Positions 18,576 to 27,315 of a stretch of DNA of 64,000 bases are shown in pieces. The translations under genes and the position numbers were made by a program. Numbering within the stretch: position 1 is the first letter of the stretch; each line of letters opens with the position of its first letter. The DNA comes from Streptomyces cellulosae (GTDB lineage Bacteria > Actinomycetota > Actinomycetes > Streptomycetales > Streptomycetaceae): assembly GCF_000721105.1 (NCBI RefSeq), contig NZ_JOEV01000002.1:434001-498000 (forward strand). Direction: 5' to 3'. Under the pieces are notes generated by a model that did no database searches, had not been told where the DNA came from, and saw only the letters and a list, made by a program, of their open reading frames with translations.

Positions 18576-18723
18576 GGTCATGTCGTAATGAGCCGGGCCC
18601 CAACCACCGCGAAGAGCGCTCACGGATCGACGCCCCCTGCTGTGCCCTCTCCTGGACTCGGCGGCCGAGTTCGCCGGCAGCCCTCGGACTCGCGGGCTCC
18701 CGCGTCAGCGGCCGCTCGTGGCG

Positions 18724-19122
18724 TCAGGGTGCGAACTTCTCGATGGCGGCCGGGGTGACGGGGGTGAAGAAGTTGACGAGGTTGCCGTCGGGGTCGCGGA
18801 ACAGCAGCGACCGGTTGCCCCAGGGCATCGTGGTGGGCCCGTTGACGAAGTCGGTGACGAAGGCGGTCAGGTTCTGGTGAACGCGGTCCACGTCGTCGAC
18901 GAGGAACTCGATGATCACGCTGTGGTTGTCGGCCGGGCGGGCAGAGCCCGGGGCGAACAGCGGGACGGTGCGGGTGCCGGCGATCGCGAGGGTGGCGCCC
19001 GGGGTCTTGAGTTCGGCGAAGTCCTCGGTGGCCCACGTCGCCCGCACTCCCGTGGCGCGCTCGTAGAACTCGACGAGACGCGCCACGTCGCTGGTGATGA
19101 TGCGGATTGAGACGAAGTCCAT
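18724..19122 (-). CDS. VOC (glyoxalase-like) family protein
   Basis: A 132-residue cytosolic protein with the paired beta-alpha-beta-beta-beta units of the vicinal-oxygen-chelate fold. The opening FVSIRIITSDVARLVEFYER and the ending LLFRDPDGNLVNFFTPV are typical, and a Glu in HSVIIEFLV could bind metal. Members include dioxygenases, glyoxalases and resistance proteins; the reaction here is unknown. A GGAGATC ribosome site precedes the ATG. It is divergent from a WYL regulator with a palindromic site between them, so it is probably that regulator's target. Confidence 0.85.
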   Translation of the reverse strand: MDFVSIRIITSDVARLVEFYERATGVRATWATEDFAELKTPGATLAIAGTRTVPLFAPGSARPADNHSVIIEFLVDDVDRVHQNLTAFVTDFVNGPTTMPWGNRSLLFRDPDGNLVNFFTPVTPAAIEKFAP

Positions 19123-19169
19123 GGGGATCTCCTTGGCTGTGGGGAGGCGTGCACGTCGCAGGCTAGAAC

Positions 19170-19198
19170 GAATAGTGGACAGAATCGGTCCAGTATTC
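19170..19198. promoter_or_regulatory. Palindromic operator between VOC and WYL genes
   Basis: GAATAGTGGAC (19170-19180) and GTCCAGTATTC (19188-19198) form 11-bp arms with one mismatch around a 7-nt spacer. The site ends 16 bp before the regulator start and 48 bp before the VOC gene. Size and position suit a dimeric regulator that controls itself and the VOC gene. Confidence 0.7.
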
Positions 19199-19214
19199 GC
19201 GGTAGGTTGTGGAC

Positions 19215-20204
19215 ATGTCCCGACCCACCGGCCGCGTGCTGACCCTCCTGGAGCTGCTGCAGTCGGGCGGTACCCGGACGGTGGCCGAACTCGCCGACCG
19301 GCTCGGCGTCGAAGGGCGCACCGTGCGGCGGTATGTGGACCAGTTGATCGACCTCGACGTGCCCGTGGAATCGGTGCGCGGCCGCTACGGCGGGTACCGG
19401 CTCGCCCCCGGGTACCGCTTGCCCCCGCTCATGCTCAGCGACGACGAGGCGCTGGCCGTGCTGCTCGGCCTGGTCGTCGGCCGCCGGGCAGGGCTGACGA
19501 CGACGCAGACCACGGCGAACGAGACGGCGTCGGCCAAGATCCGCAGGGTGCTGCCCAAGCGCATCGCCAGCCGGCTCGACACACTCCTGGAATCCCTCGC
19601 CTTCACGGAACCGCCCGGAGCGTTCGACACCCCGGACGCCGGGGTCCTGCTCACCATCGCCGATGCGGTGCGCCACCGCCGGCCGGTCTCGATCCGCTAC
19701 ACCGGTCGTGACGGACGACGCAGCGAACGCACGCTGCACGCGTACGGGATCGTCGCCCATGCGGGCCGGTGGTACGTCACGGGCGAGGACGCCCGGATCG
19801 GCGAGGACCGAACCTTCCGGCTCGATCACATCGCGGACGCGCGGACCCTGCCCGGCTCGTTCGAAGCGCCGGCGGGTCCCGGTCCGGCACAGCGCCTGTT
19901 GTCGGGGTTCGCCACGGCCGAGTACCGGCATGAGGTGACCTTGCGGATCCACGGGACGGTCGAGCAGATCCGCGCCCGCCTTCCCGCCGGCGTCGCGCAC
20001 CTGGAGGAGCACGAGCCCGGAGCGGGCGAGGACCTGGCGAGGGAGCGCTGGCTGCGCGTCGAGCTGCGGGCGGAGCGGCTCGACTGGTTGCCTCCGGTAC
20101 TCGCCTCGCTCGACCGGCCGTTCGTCATCGAGCGCCCCGACGAACTGCGCGACCTCGTCATCGAGCTCGCCGATCGCCTCGCGTCCCACGCCCGCCGAGC
20201 CTGA
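19215..20204 (+). CDS. YafY-type WYL-domain transcriptional regulator
   Basis: A 329-residue DNA-binding protein. Residues 5-58 form a winged helix of the HTH_11 type (TVAELADRLGVEGRTVRRYV). A WYL domain lies at about 140-215 (RPVSIRYTG, RWYVTGEDA, RTFRLDHIADA), followed by the WCX C-terminal region. WYL domains sense small ligands or nucleic acids. The ATG at 19215 has GGTAGG 8 bases upstream; a GTG at 19209 is less well spaced. It probably controls the divergent VOC gene and itself. Ligand unknown. Confidence 0.88.
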   Translation: MSRPTGRVLTLLELLQSGGTRTVAELADRLGVEGRTVRRYVDQLIDLDVPVESVRGRYGGYRLAPGYRLPPLMLSDDEALAVLLGLVVGRRAGLTTTQTTANETASAKIRRVLPKRIASRLDTLLESLAFTEPPGAFDTPDAGVLLTIADAVRHRRPVSIRYTGRDGRRSERTLHAYGIVAHAGRWYVTGEDARIGEDRTFRLDHIADARTLPGSFEAPAGPGPAQRLLSGFATAEYRHEVTLRIHGTVEQIRARLPAGVAHLEEHEPGAGEDLARERWLRVELRAERLDWLPPVLASLDRPFVIERPDELRDLVIELADRLASHARRA

Positions 20205-20231
20205 CAGCGAGGAACCCATGTCATGAGACGG

Positions 20232-22058
20232 CTAGGCCCGGTACAGCGCCTCGACCTCGTCCGCGTACGCGTTCTCGATGGCCTTGCGCTTGAGCTTGAG
20301 CGACGGGGTCAGCAGGCCGTGCTCCTCGGTGAAGGGCTGGGCCAGGATGCGGAAGGTGCGGATCGACTCGGCCTGCGAGACCAGGGTGTTGGCGGCCACC
20401 ACGGCCCGCCGCACCTCGGTCTCCAGGTCCGCGTCGCGCACCAGCTGGGCCGCCGGCATCTGCGGTTTGTTGCGCATGGTCAGCCAGTGCTCGACGGCCT
20501 CCTGGTCCAGCGTGACCAGGGCGGCGATGTACGGACGGTCGTTGCCGACCACGATGCACTGGGCGACCAGCGGATGGTCGCGGACGCGTTCCTCCAGCGC
20601 GCCGGGTGACACGCTCTTGCCGCCGGAGGTCACCAGGATCTCCTTCTTGCGGCCGGTGATGGTGAGGTAGCCGTCCTCGTCGAGGGCGCCCAGGTCGCCG
20701 GTGGCCAGCCAGCCGTCGTGCAGTGCCTCGTCGGTGGCCTTGGGGTTGTTGAGATAGCCCTGGAAGACGTTGGCGCCGCGCAGCCAGATCTCGCCGTCGT
20801 CCGCGATGTGCACGGTCATGCCGGGGATGGGCTGCCCGACGGTGCCGTAGCGGGTGCGCTCGGGCGGGTTGGCGGTGGCGGCGGCGGTGGTCTCGGTGAG
20901 CCCGTAGCCCTCGTAGATGTGCACGCCGGCGCCCGCGAAGAACAGGCCGAGGCGCCGGTCCATGCCCGAGCCGCCGGTCATCGCGTGCCGGATGCGGCCG
21001 CCCATCGCCGCCCGCATCTTGGAGTAGACCAGCTTGTCGAAGAGCTGGTGCTGCATGCGCAGACCCGCCGACGGGCCGGGCCCGATGCCCCAGGCCTTCG
21101 CCTCCGTCGCCTCCGCGTACTTCACGGCGACCTCGACGGCCTTCCCGAACGGCCCGGCCTTGCCCTCCTTCTCGGCCTTGCGGCGGGAGGCGTTGAAGAC
21201 CTTCTCGAAGATGTACGGCACTCCGAGGAAGAACGTCGGCTTGAACGCGGCCAGGTCGGGCAACAGGGCGGCCGCGCTCATCTGCGGCTGGTGGCCGAAC
21301 TTCACCTTGCCGCGGATCGCGGCGACCTCCACCATCCGCCCGAAGACGTGCGCGAGCGGCAGGAACAGCAGGGTCGCGGCCTCGTCGCCCTTCTTGGAGT
21401 GGAACACCGGCTCCCAGCGCTCGATGACGGTATCCGCCTCGTACATGAAGTTGCCGTGCGAGATGACGCAGCCCTTGGGGCGGCCGGTGGTGCCGGAGGT
21501 GTAGATGATCGTCGCGACCGAGTCCGGGGTGACCGCCTGCCGGTGCCGGTGCACCACCTCGTCGTCGATGTGGGCGCCGGCGTCGTACAGCTCCCGCACG
21601 GCGCCCGAGTCCAGCTGCCAGAGCCGGCCCAGCTGCGGCAGCCGGTCGATGACGGTGGCGATGGTCATCGCGTGGTCCTCGTGCTCCACCACCGCCGCCG
21701 TGCACTCGGCGTCGTAGAGCATCCAGAAACACTGCTCGGCCGAGGAGGTGGGGTACACCGGCACCACCTGGGCGCCGATGGTCCACAGCGCGAAGTCGAA
21801 CAGCGTCCACTCGTAGCGGGTACGGGACATGATCGCCACCCGGTCGCCGAAGCGGATGCCCTGGGCCAGCAGACCCTTGGCGAGGGCGAGGACCTCGTCC
21901 CGGAACTCGGCGGCGGTCACGTCCCGCCACCGGCCGTCGCCGTCCTTGCGGCCGAGCGCGATGTGCAGCGGGTCTTCCTGGGCATGCTGGAAAACGACAT
22001 CGGCCAGACCGCCCACCGGCGGTGCCAACGCCAACGGAGGGTTGGTGAACTCGCGCAA
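20232..22058 (-). CDS. Long-chain fatty acid-CoA ligase
   Basis: This 608-residue enzyme activates fatty acids to acyl-CoA through acyl-AMP. The P-loop YTSGTTGRPKG, the motif YGLTETTAA, the hinge region with GDLGALDEDGYLTITGRKKE and a C-terminal Lys region (LKLKRKAIENAY) identify the ANL superfamily long-chain group. The likely start is a TTG at 22058: GGGGAG lies 5 bases upstream and the protein then begins LREFTNPP, close to other Streptomyces members. An in-frame ATG at 22157 would add 33 residues without homology to the family start. It is convergent with the WYL regulator gene; the gap between the stops is 27 bp. Membrane association is possible. Confidence 0.9.
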   Translation of the reverse strand: MREFTNPPLALAPPVGGLADVVFQHAQEDPLHIALGRKDGDGRWRDVTAAEFRDEVLALAKGLLAQGIRFGDRVAIMSRTRYEWTLFDFALWTIGAQVVPVYPTSSAEQCFWMLYDAECTAAVVEHEDHAMTIATVIDRLPQLGRLWQLDSGAVRELYDAGAHIDDEVVHRHRQAVTPDSVATIIYTSGTTGRPKGCVISHGNFMYEADTVIERWEPVFHSKKGDEAATLLFLPLAHVFGRMVEVAAIRGKVKFGHQPQMSAAALLPDLAAFKPTFFLGVPYIFEKVFNASRRKAEKEGKAGPFGKAVEVAVKYAEATEAKAWGIGPGPSAGLRMQHQLFDKLVYSKMRAAMGGRIRHAMTGGSGMDRRLGLFFAGAGVHIYEGYGLTETTAAATANPPERTRYGTVGQPIPGMTVHIADDGEIWLRGANVFQGYLNNPKATDEALHDGWLATGDLGALDEDGYLTITGRKKEILVTSGGKSVSPGALEERVRDHPLVAQCIVVGNDRPYIAALVTLDQEAVEHWLTMRNKPQMPAAQLVRDADLETEVRRAVVAANTLVSQAESIRTFRILAQPFTEEHGLLTPSLKLKRKAIENAYADEVEALYRA

Positions 22059-22444
22059 ACCCCGCTCCCCGCTTCTTGTGGCGCTCCCCACAGCGCCGTG
22101 AAAGCTACCCCACCCGGGAACCGCGCGGGAGGGGGGTCGAACACGAACAGTGCTCACGTAGCCACAGATCAGCGACTTGAAATGCGCTCACATGGGTAAG
22201 GGCCGGACAGAAAACTGACGATTGAGTAAGTTTCGGTCCCGTAATCTCCACCGAATCTGTACGACGCCATGAGGTCGCTTTGTCCCGTTGGCGGGCCTTT
22301 GCGCACGGCAAGCCGGGCGGGCGCACGCGTCAGGGGCGAGCCCCGCGCCCGCGGCGGTCCCGCCACCTCCGTGGCCGGCCCGTACGGCAGCGCGCGGCCC
22401 CCTCCTCTGTCAGCGTCGACCCGGCCGGATCCGTCACCTTCGCC
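22059..22444. other. Gap between acyl-CoA ligase and LysR gene
   Basis: No gene is visible. 22180-22262 is clearly less GC-rich than its surroundings and probably carries the acyl-CoA ligase promoter. GGGG-CGAG-CCCC (22333-22344) and GCCAC-CTCC-GTGGC (22362-22375) are small hairpins downstream of the LysR gene that could end its transcript. Confidence 0.45.
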
Positions 22445-23314
22445 TCAGCGCCGGTGCAGTCGGTCCCCGCCCGCCAGGATCGCCGCCGCCAGCGCGTCGG
22501 CGGCACCCTCCGCGGGGGTGCGGCGGCGGCCGTGGACCAGGACGAAGTCGACGCGGCCGAGTTCCGGCAGGCCGGCACGGTCGGGGACGCGGACCAGGCC
22601 GGGCGGGATCAGACGGCGGGAGTGGGCCATCACACCGAGTCCGGCGCGGGCCGCCGCGATCAGGCCGTTGAGGCTGCCGCTCGTGCAGGTGATGCGCCAG
22701 GACCGTCCCTGCCGTTCCAGGGCCTCCAGGGCGAGCGCCCGGGTGATGCCCGGCGGCGGATACACGATCAGCGGTACCGGGCGGTCCGCGTCCAGCCGCA
22801 GCCGCTCCGCGCCGATCCACGACAGCTCGTCGCGCCACACGAGTCGGCCGTGCGGGTCCTCGGGGCGCCGCTTCGCCAGCACCAGGTCCAGCTTCCCCGC
22901 CGCCAGTTGCTCGTGCAGCGTGCCCGACAGCTCGACCGTCAGCTCCAGGTCGACCTCGGGATGGTCGTAGCGGAAGGCCTCCAGGATCTCCGGCAGCCGG
23001 GTCAGGACGAAGTCCTCGGAGGCGCCGAACCGCAGCCTGCCGCGCACCCGCGTGCCCGTGAAGAACGCCGTCGCCTGCTCGTGCACCTCCAGGATCCGGC
23101 GGGCGAAACCCAGCATCGCCTCGCCGTCCTCGGTCAGCTCCACGGAGTGGGTGTCCCGGCTGAACAGCTGCCGCCCGGCGGCGTCCTCCAGTCGCCGCAC
23201 ATGCTGGCTGACGGTGGACTGGCGCAGGCCGAGGCGCCGTGCGGCCTGCGTGAAGCTCAGCGTCTGCGCCACCGCCAGGAACGTACGCAACTGGGAAGGG
23301 TCGTACACGCGCAC
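22445..23314 (-). CDS. LysR-family transcriptional regulator
   Basis: A 289-residue regulator. Residues 7-66 are the LysR winged helix (LRTFLAVAQTLSFTQAARRL, RQSTVSQHVRRLE). Residues about 93-285 are a periplasmic-binding-like effector domain. The start is the GTG at 23314. It is divergent from an SBF-family transporter, with an inverted repeat in between, which is the classic LysR arrangement, so that transporter is the likely target. The C-terminal end is a little shorter than usual. Effector unknown. Confidence 0.9.
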   Translation of the reverse strand: MRVYDPSQLRTFLAVAQTLSFTQAARRLGLRQSTVSQHVRRLEDAAGRQLFSRDTHSVELTEDGEAMLGFARRILEVHEQATAFFTGTRVRGRLRFGASEDFVLTRLPEILEAFRYDHPEVDLELTVELSGTLHEQLAAGKLDLVLAKRRPEDPHGRLVWRDELSWIGAERLRLDADRPVPLIVYPPPGITRALALEALERQGRSWRITCTSGSLNGLIAAARAGLGVMAHSRRLIPPGLVRVPDRAGLPELGRVDFVLVHGRRRTPAEGAADALAAAILAGGDRLHRR

Positions 23315-23424
23315 AAGGCTATCGCGGAACGTGATGACAGTCAGAGTGGTGTGCCGGATTCCCGATCAAGGGGTGGAGGAGGACGATGGGAGGGGGCCTT
23401 CCGGGCCCCGACCGCACAGGCTCA

Positions 23425-23441
23425 GTACACGTCCCGTGTAC
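23425..23441. promoter_or_regulatory. Inverted repeat, likely LysR site
   Basis: GTACACG (23425-23431) and CGTGTAC (23435-23441) are exact inverted repeats with a 3-nt spacer. It lies 49 bp before the SBF gene and 111 bp from the LysR start. A further GTGCACATGTAC follows. The spacing is compatible with a LysR recognition box. Confidence 0.5.
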
Positions 23442-23489
23442 AGGGCCGTGCACATGTACGCGCACACGACGATCAGCAAGTGGAGCACC

Positions 23490-24548
23490 GTGAAACGCCT
23501 GCGTTGGCCGAGCTGGATGCCGATCGACCCCTACATCCTGCTGTTGCTCGGGACGGTGGGCCTCGCGGCACTGGTCCCCGCGCGCGGTACGGGCGCCGAC
23601 GTGGCCTCCGGCGCATCCACGGCCGCCATCGCCTTCCTGTTCTTCCTGTACGGGGCCCGGCTGTCCACCCGTGAGGCCATGGACGGACTCAAGCACTGGC
23701 GCCTCCACGTCACGGTGCTGGCCTGCACGTTCGTCGTCTTCCCGCTGCTGGGCCTGGCCGCCCGGGGGCTCGTGCCGGTGTTCCTGACCCACCCGCTCTA
23801 CCAGGGCCTGCTCTTCCTCACCCTGGTCCCGTCGACCGTGCAGTCCTCGATCGCCTTCACCTCGATGGCCCGCGGCAACGTGCCCGCCGCGATCTGCGCG
23901 GGCTCCTTCTCCTCCCTGGTCGGCATCCTCGTCACCCCGCTGCTGGCCGCCGCCCTGCTCGGCAGCGGCGGCGGAGGGTTCTCGGCCGACTCGATCCTGA
24001 AGATCGTGCTCCAGTTGCTGGTGCCGTTCCTCGCCGGGCAGGTGCTGCGCCGCTGGATCGGCCCGTTCATCACCCGGCACAAGAAGGTGCTCGGGCTGGT
24101 CGACCGCGGGTCGATCCTCCTCGTCGTCTACACGGCGTTCAGCGAGGGCATGGTCCAGGGCATCTGGCACCAGGTCAGCCCGATCCGGCTGGGCGGGCTG
24201 CTGGTCGTCGAGGCCGTGCTGCTCGCCGTGATGCTCACCCTGACCTGGTACGGCGGCAAGGCGCTGCGCTTCGGCCGGGCGGACCGGATCGCGATCCAGT
24301 TCGCCGGCTCCAAGAAATCCCTCGCCTCGGGACTGCCCATGGCGAGCGTCCTGTTCGGCGCGCACGCCTCCCTCGCCGTGCTGCCGCTGATGCTCTTCCA
24401 CCAGATGCAGTTGATGGTGTGCGCGGTGATTGCCAAGCGCCGCTCGCGCGACGAGCCCGCGGAGACCTCGGAGGCCGAAGGCGTCACACCGTCGGCTTCA
24501 GCCGAAGCGTCACGAACCGCGGTCGGTACAGGGACACGTTCCGGTTGA
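23490..24548 (+). CDS. Bile acid:sodium symporter (SBF/YfeH-type) membrane transporter
   Basis: A 352-residue integral membrane protein with about nine or ten hydrophobic segments of the SBF-like superfamily, close to YfeH. Marks are FLFFLYGARLSTREAMDG near the first crossing helices and SSIAFTSMARGN, a conserved unwound-helix site. Substrates of this branch are organic anions, usually with sodium. The GTG at 23490 has GGAG 5 bases upstream. Its last 65 bp overlap the end of the convergent gene at 24484. Regulation by the divergent LysR protein is likely. Confidence 0.88.
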   Translation: MKRLRWPSWMPIDPYILLLLGTVGLAALVPARGTGADVASGASTAAIAFLFFLYGARLSTREAMDGLKHWRLHVTVLACTFVVFPLLGLAARGLVPVFLTHPLYQGLLFLTLVPSTVQSSIAFTSMARGNVPAAICAGSFSSLVGILVTPLLAAALLGSGGGGFSADSILKIVLQLLVPFLAGQVLRRWIGPFITRHKKVLGLVDRGSILLVVYTAFSEGMVQGIWHQVSPIRLGGLLVVEAVLLAVMLTLTWYGGKALRFGRADRIAIQFAGSKKSLASGLPMASVLFGAHASLAVLPLMLFHQMQLMVCAVIAKRRSRDEPAETSEAEGVTPSASAEASRTAVGTGTRSG

Positions 24549-25713
24549 GCTGCGCGGCGGCCGCGGTGGGCTCCAGCCAGTTGACGTCGTAGCTGAGCAC
24601 CAACCGCCCGCCGTCGCCCAACTGGGGGTGGAGCTGCGGGTTGTACGCGGCGACCTGGCCGGCCGGCAGCGTGGGCGTGAAGTCCTTCGCCGGGCCGTGC
24701 CAGGGTCCGGTGGGGGAGCAGGCCCAGTACGACGTCACCGTGGTCAGCCCGCGCGCTCCCGCGGCCATCGTGAACAGGACGTACGTCCCGTCCCGGCGCA
24801 CCACGGAGAAGGCGCTCCCCACGCCGGTGCGCCGGCCGTCCCCGAGCACCGCGGCCGGGCGAGCGCGCGCCGCCCAGGCGGAGCCGTCCCAGTACTCCCA
24901 GGCGGCCGGGTCCCCGAGCCCGCCCTCGGGCACCCGCGCCACATACGCGTGCGAGGCGGGCCGGGACGCGGCCTGACCGTCGTCGCCGCCGAAGACGTAC
25001 GTCCAGCCGCCCTGCTCCACCAGCGTCGTGCCGTACAGCACCCGCCGGGACGGGTCCCGGACGGACCGCTGGTCGAGCACCTCGGTCACGGACTCCACCC
25101 GCAGGTCGGGCAGGGAGAGCGTGGCGACCTCGGTGGCGGTGGGCACGCCGTACACCCACGGCGCCGCGCCGGCGGTCCGCACCCACAGCAGCACCCGCAG
25201 CACCCGCTCCGAGGAGCCGGGGGAGCGGGGCTCGACCCGGGCCGCGACCGGCCAGCGCCACTGGTTCGGGCCCGGGTCGGGGAAGAGGGGGGCGGGGAGT
25301 GTGCTCTCCAGGCGGCCGTCGCGCATCACGACGGCGGAGTTGCGCACCAGGGGCGCGCTGCCGTCCCGCCAGGCGAAGGACTCGCCGACCGGGTTCGGCG
25401 GGCCGTGCACCTGGCCCAGGTAGGTGTCGGAGAACAGCCACAGGAGCCGGCCGTCCGGCAGCCGCACCGAGTGGGTGCCGTCGCCGCCGGTCCAGTCGTC
25501 GGCGCGGGTGGCGTCGTCGCCGTAGCGGGCGAACTCGGCGGTGAGGCGGTCGTCGGCCGACCAGGAGCCGACGGTGTGCGGTCTGCAGGCGCCGGCGTCG
25601 CGGCGTCCGTCGTCGTCCGGGAGCGCGGTGAGCAGCACGGCCGCGAGAACCAGGGCCAGCAGCAGTCCGACCCCGGTTCCCGTTCGCTGTCGTGCTCGTG
25701 TGTCCTCGGGCAC
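24484..25713 (-). CDS. Membrane-anchored beta-propeller-like protein (DUF4185/DUF5005 type)
   Basis: This protein of about 409 residues has one N-terminal hydrophobic segment (VGLLLALVLAAVLLTALP, about 13-30) that anchors or exports it. The rest is a repetitive beta structure with GDGTHSVRLPDGRLLWLFSDTYLG near the start, recalling five-bladed propellers of DUF4185/DUF5005 and glycosidase-like families. The GTG start at 25713 has GGAGG directly adjoining, so the ribosome site is unusual and the start uncertain; the frame stays open upstream without a better start. The 3' end overlaps the SBF gene. Function unknown; sugar binding or hydrolysis is only a guess from the fold. Confidence 0.65.
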   Translation of the reverse strand: MPEDTRARQRTGTGVGLLLALVLAAVLLTALPDDDGRRDAGACRPHTVGSWSADDRLTAEFARYGDDATRADDWTGGDGTHSVRLPDGRLLWLFSDTYLGQVHGPPNPVGESFAWRDGSAPLVRNSAVVMRDGRLESTLPAPLFPDPGPNQWRWPVAARVEPRSPGSSERVLRVLLWVRTAGAAPWVYGVPTATEVATLSLPDLRVESVTEVLDQRSVRDPSRRVLYGTTLVEQGGWTYVFGGDDGQAASRPASHAYVARVPEGGLGDPAAWEYWDGSAWAARARPAAVLGDGRRTGVGSAFSVVRRDGTYVLFTMAAGARGLTTVTSYWACSPTGPWHGPAKDFTPTLPAGQVAAYNPQLHPQLGDGGRLVLSYDVNWLEPTAAAAQLNRNVSLYRPRFVTLRLKPTV

Positions 25714-25832
25714 CCTCCGGGACGTTAGCGGCTGTCGCTCACCTGGTCCATGGGGAGCCGGAGGACCAGGCCGGTCAAGGGCGCGGTCCGGGCGGCCGGT
25801 TCCGCGTCGGTGAGGGCGAAGCGGTGGGCGCG

Positions 25833-26750
25833 TCAGGGGCGCAACAGCACCTTCCCGAGGTTTCGGCGCGAGGCGATCACCTCGTGCGCCTTCGCCGCGT
25901 CCTCCAGCGCGAACGTCCCGTGCACGGCCGGCCTGAGGGTGCCGCGCGCGAACATCCGCCACAGCTCCCGGCGCCACTCCTCGTACCGCTTCGGCTCCTC
26001 GCGGGCGACCCGCGCCATCTGGAACCCGATGACGGACTTGGCGCCCACGAGGAGGTCGTACGCCCGGATGGTCCCGCCGCCCGAGCTGTACGCCACGAGC
26101 CGGCCGCCCGGGGCGAGTGCGGCGACGGCCGGGGTGAGCAGGTCGCCGCCGACCGCGTCGAGGAGGTAGTCCACCGGCTCCCCCCAGTCGTCATCGCCGT
26201 AGACCACCACCGCGTCGGCGCCGACGGAGCGCACGAAGTCCGCCTTCGCCGGGTCGGAGACCGCGGCCACCACCCGGGTCGCGCCCCGTACCCGCGCGAG
26301 CCGCACCGCCAACTGGCCGACCCCGCTCGCCGCGGCCGTGACCAGGGCGCTCTCGCCCGGTTCGGGCCGTGCGGCGTGGAGCGCGCCGAGCGCGACCAAG
26401 CCGCTGCGGACCAGCGCCACCGCGTCGGCGGCCGAGGCGTCCGCGGGGACGGGGGAGGCCATGGCCTCGTGAAGGGGCGCGTAGTCGGCGTAGCCGTGGC
26501 CGAAGCACAGGCCCGTCACACGGTCGCCGGTCCGGAAGCGGGTGACCTCGGCCCCGACAGCCACCACCTCGCCCGCGATCTCGCCGCCGAGCGGAACCGG
26601 CCCGGCGGCCTCGGTGACCTTGCGGACCATGGGGAGCGTCACGCCGACGGACTGGCAGCGGACGAGGAGTTCACCGGGATTGGGTTCGGGGACCGGGACC
26701 TCCTCCAGGAACAGGGGGCCGCCGGGGGAGTCGTAGCGGACACGGCGCAC
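25833..26750 (-). CDS. Quinone oxidoreductase-like MDR protein
   Basis: A 305-residue NADPH-dependent medium-chain reductase without zinc ligands. The N-terminal GroES-like part carries PNPGELLVRC and GGEIAGEVVAVGAEV. The Rossmann motif AAASGVGQLAVRLARV follows, with a C-terminal KAHEVIASRRNLGKVLL. The GTG at 26750 sits 8 bases after GGAGG, which is better than the GTG at 26759 within that site. It is divergent from a MarR regulator with palindromes between, so it is probably derepressed by an electrophile or quinone. The usual family length is 320-330, so it is slightly short. Confidence 0.88.
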   Translation of the reverse strand: MRRVRYDSPGGPLFLEEVPVPEPNPGELLVRCQSVGVTLPMVRKVTEAAGPVPLGGEIAGEVVAVGAEVTRFRTGDRVTGLCFGHGYADYAPLHEAMASPVPADASAADAVALVRSGLVALGALHAARPEPGESALVTAAASGVGQLAVRLARVRGATRVVAAVSDPAKADFVRSVGADAVVVYGDDDWGEPVDYLLDAVGGDLLTPAVAALAPGGRLVAYSSGGGTIRAYDLLVGAKSVIGFQMARVAREEPKRYEEWRRELWRMFARGTLRPAVHGTFALEDAAKAHEVIASRRNLGKVLLRP

Positions 26751-26786
26751 GGGTCGCACCTCCAGAGATCTCGAACGTAGGGGTAG

Positions 26787-26807
26787 CCAACGTTGGAATT
26801 ACCAACG
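26787..26807. promoter_or_regulatory. MarR-type operator cluster
   Basis: CCAACGTTGG (26787-26796) is a perfect palindrome. CGTTGG (26791-26796) also pairs with CCAACG (26802-26807) over a 5-nt spacer, and a further CCCAACG lies at 26831. The overlapping inverted repeats lie between the MarR gene and the divergent reductase, 37 bp from the latter. Confidence 0.7.
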
Positions 26808-26858
26808 ATATCTTTCAGGTCATGGGGGTGCCCAACGAATATTCGCTAGGCTCGGGGC

Positions 26859-27296
26859 ATGGCCGACGCACCCCTCCCCGCCATCCGCTCCCTGCCCAGC
26901 TGGCTGCTCGGCCGCGCGGCAGCCCGCGGGCGCGCCCTGGTCGCCGAGGCGCTGGCCGCGGAGGGCATGAAGATGTGGCACCACGTCGTGCTCTCCGCGG
27001 TCCGTGACCTCGCCCCCGTCGCCCAGGCCGACCTCGCCAGGAGCGTCCGGCTCGACCCCAAGGACGTCGTCGGCATCCTCAACGACCTGCAGTCGGCCGG
27101 TCTCCTCGTCCGGGCGCCCGATCCCGAGGACCGGCGCAAGAACGCGGTCTCCCTCACCGGCGAGGGCGCACGCCTGCTGAAACGCTGCGAGAAGGCGGCC
27201 CGTGAGGCCGCCGACGAACTGCTCGCCCCGCTCTCACCGGCGGAACGCGAGCAGTTCATGGGCCTGTTGACACGGATTTCCGGAACGGAGGGCTGA
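26859..27296 (+). CDS. MarR-family transcriptional regulator
   Basis: A 145-residue regulator with the central winged helix VAQADLARSVRLDPKDVVGI, the wing PEDRRKNAVSLTGEG and C-terminal dimer helices. It has no conserved Cys in the N-terminal helix, so oxidation sensing through Cys is unlikely. It is divergent from the quinone-oxidoreductase gene, and palindromic sites separate them. An isochorismatase-like gene follows 19 bp downstream on the same strand, suggesting co-transcription. Confidence 0.9.
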   Translation: MADAPLPAIRSLPSWLLGRAAARGRALVAEALAAEGMKMWHHVVLSAVRDLAPVAQADLARSVRLDPKDVVGILNDLQSAGLLVRAPDPEDRRKNAVSLTGEGARLLKRCEKAAREAADELLAPLSPAEREQFMGLLTRISGTEG

Positions 27297-27315
27297 CGGG
27301 GGATAACGTTCCGTC

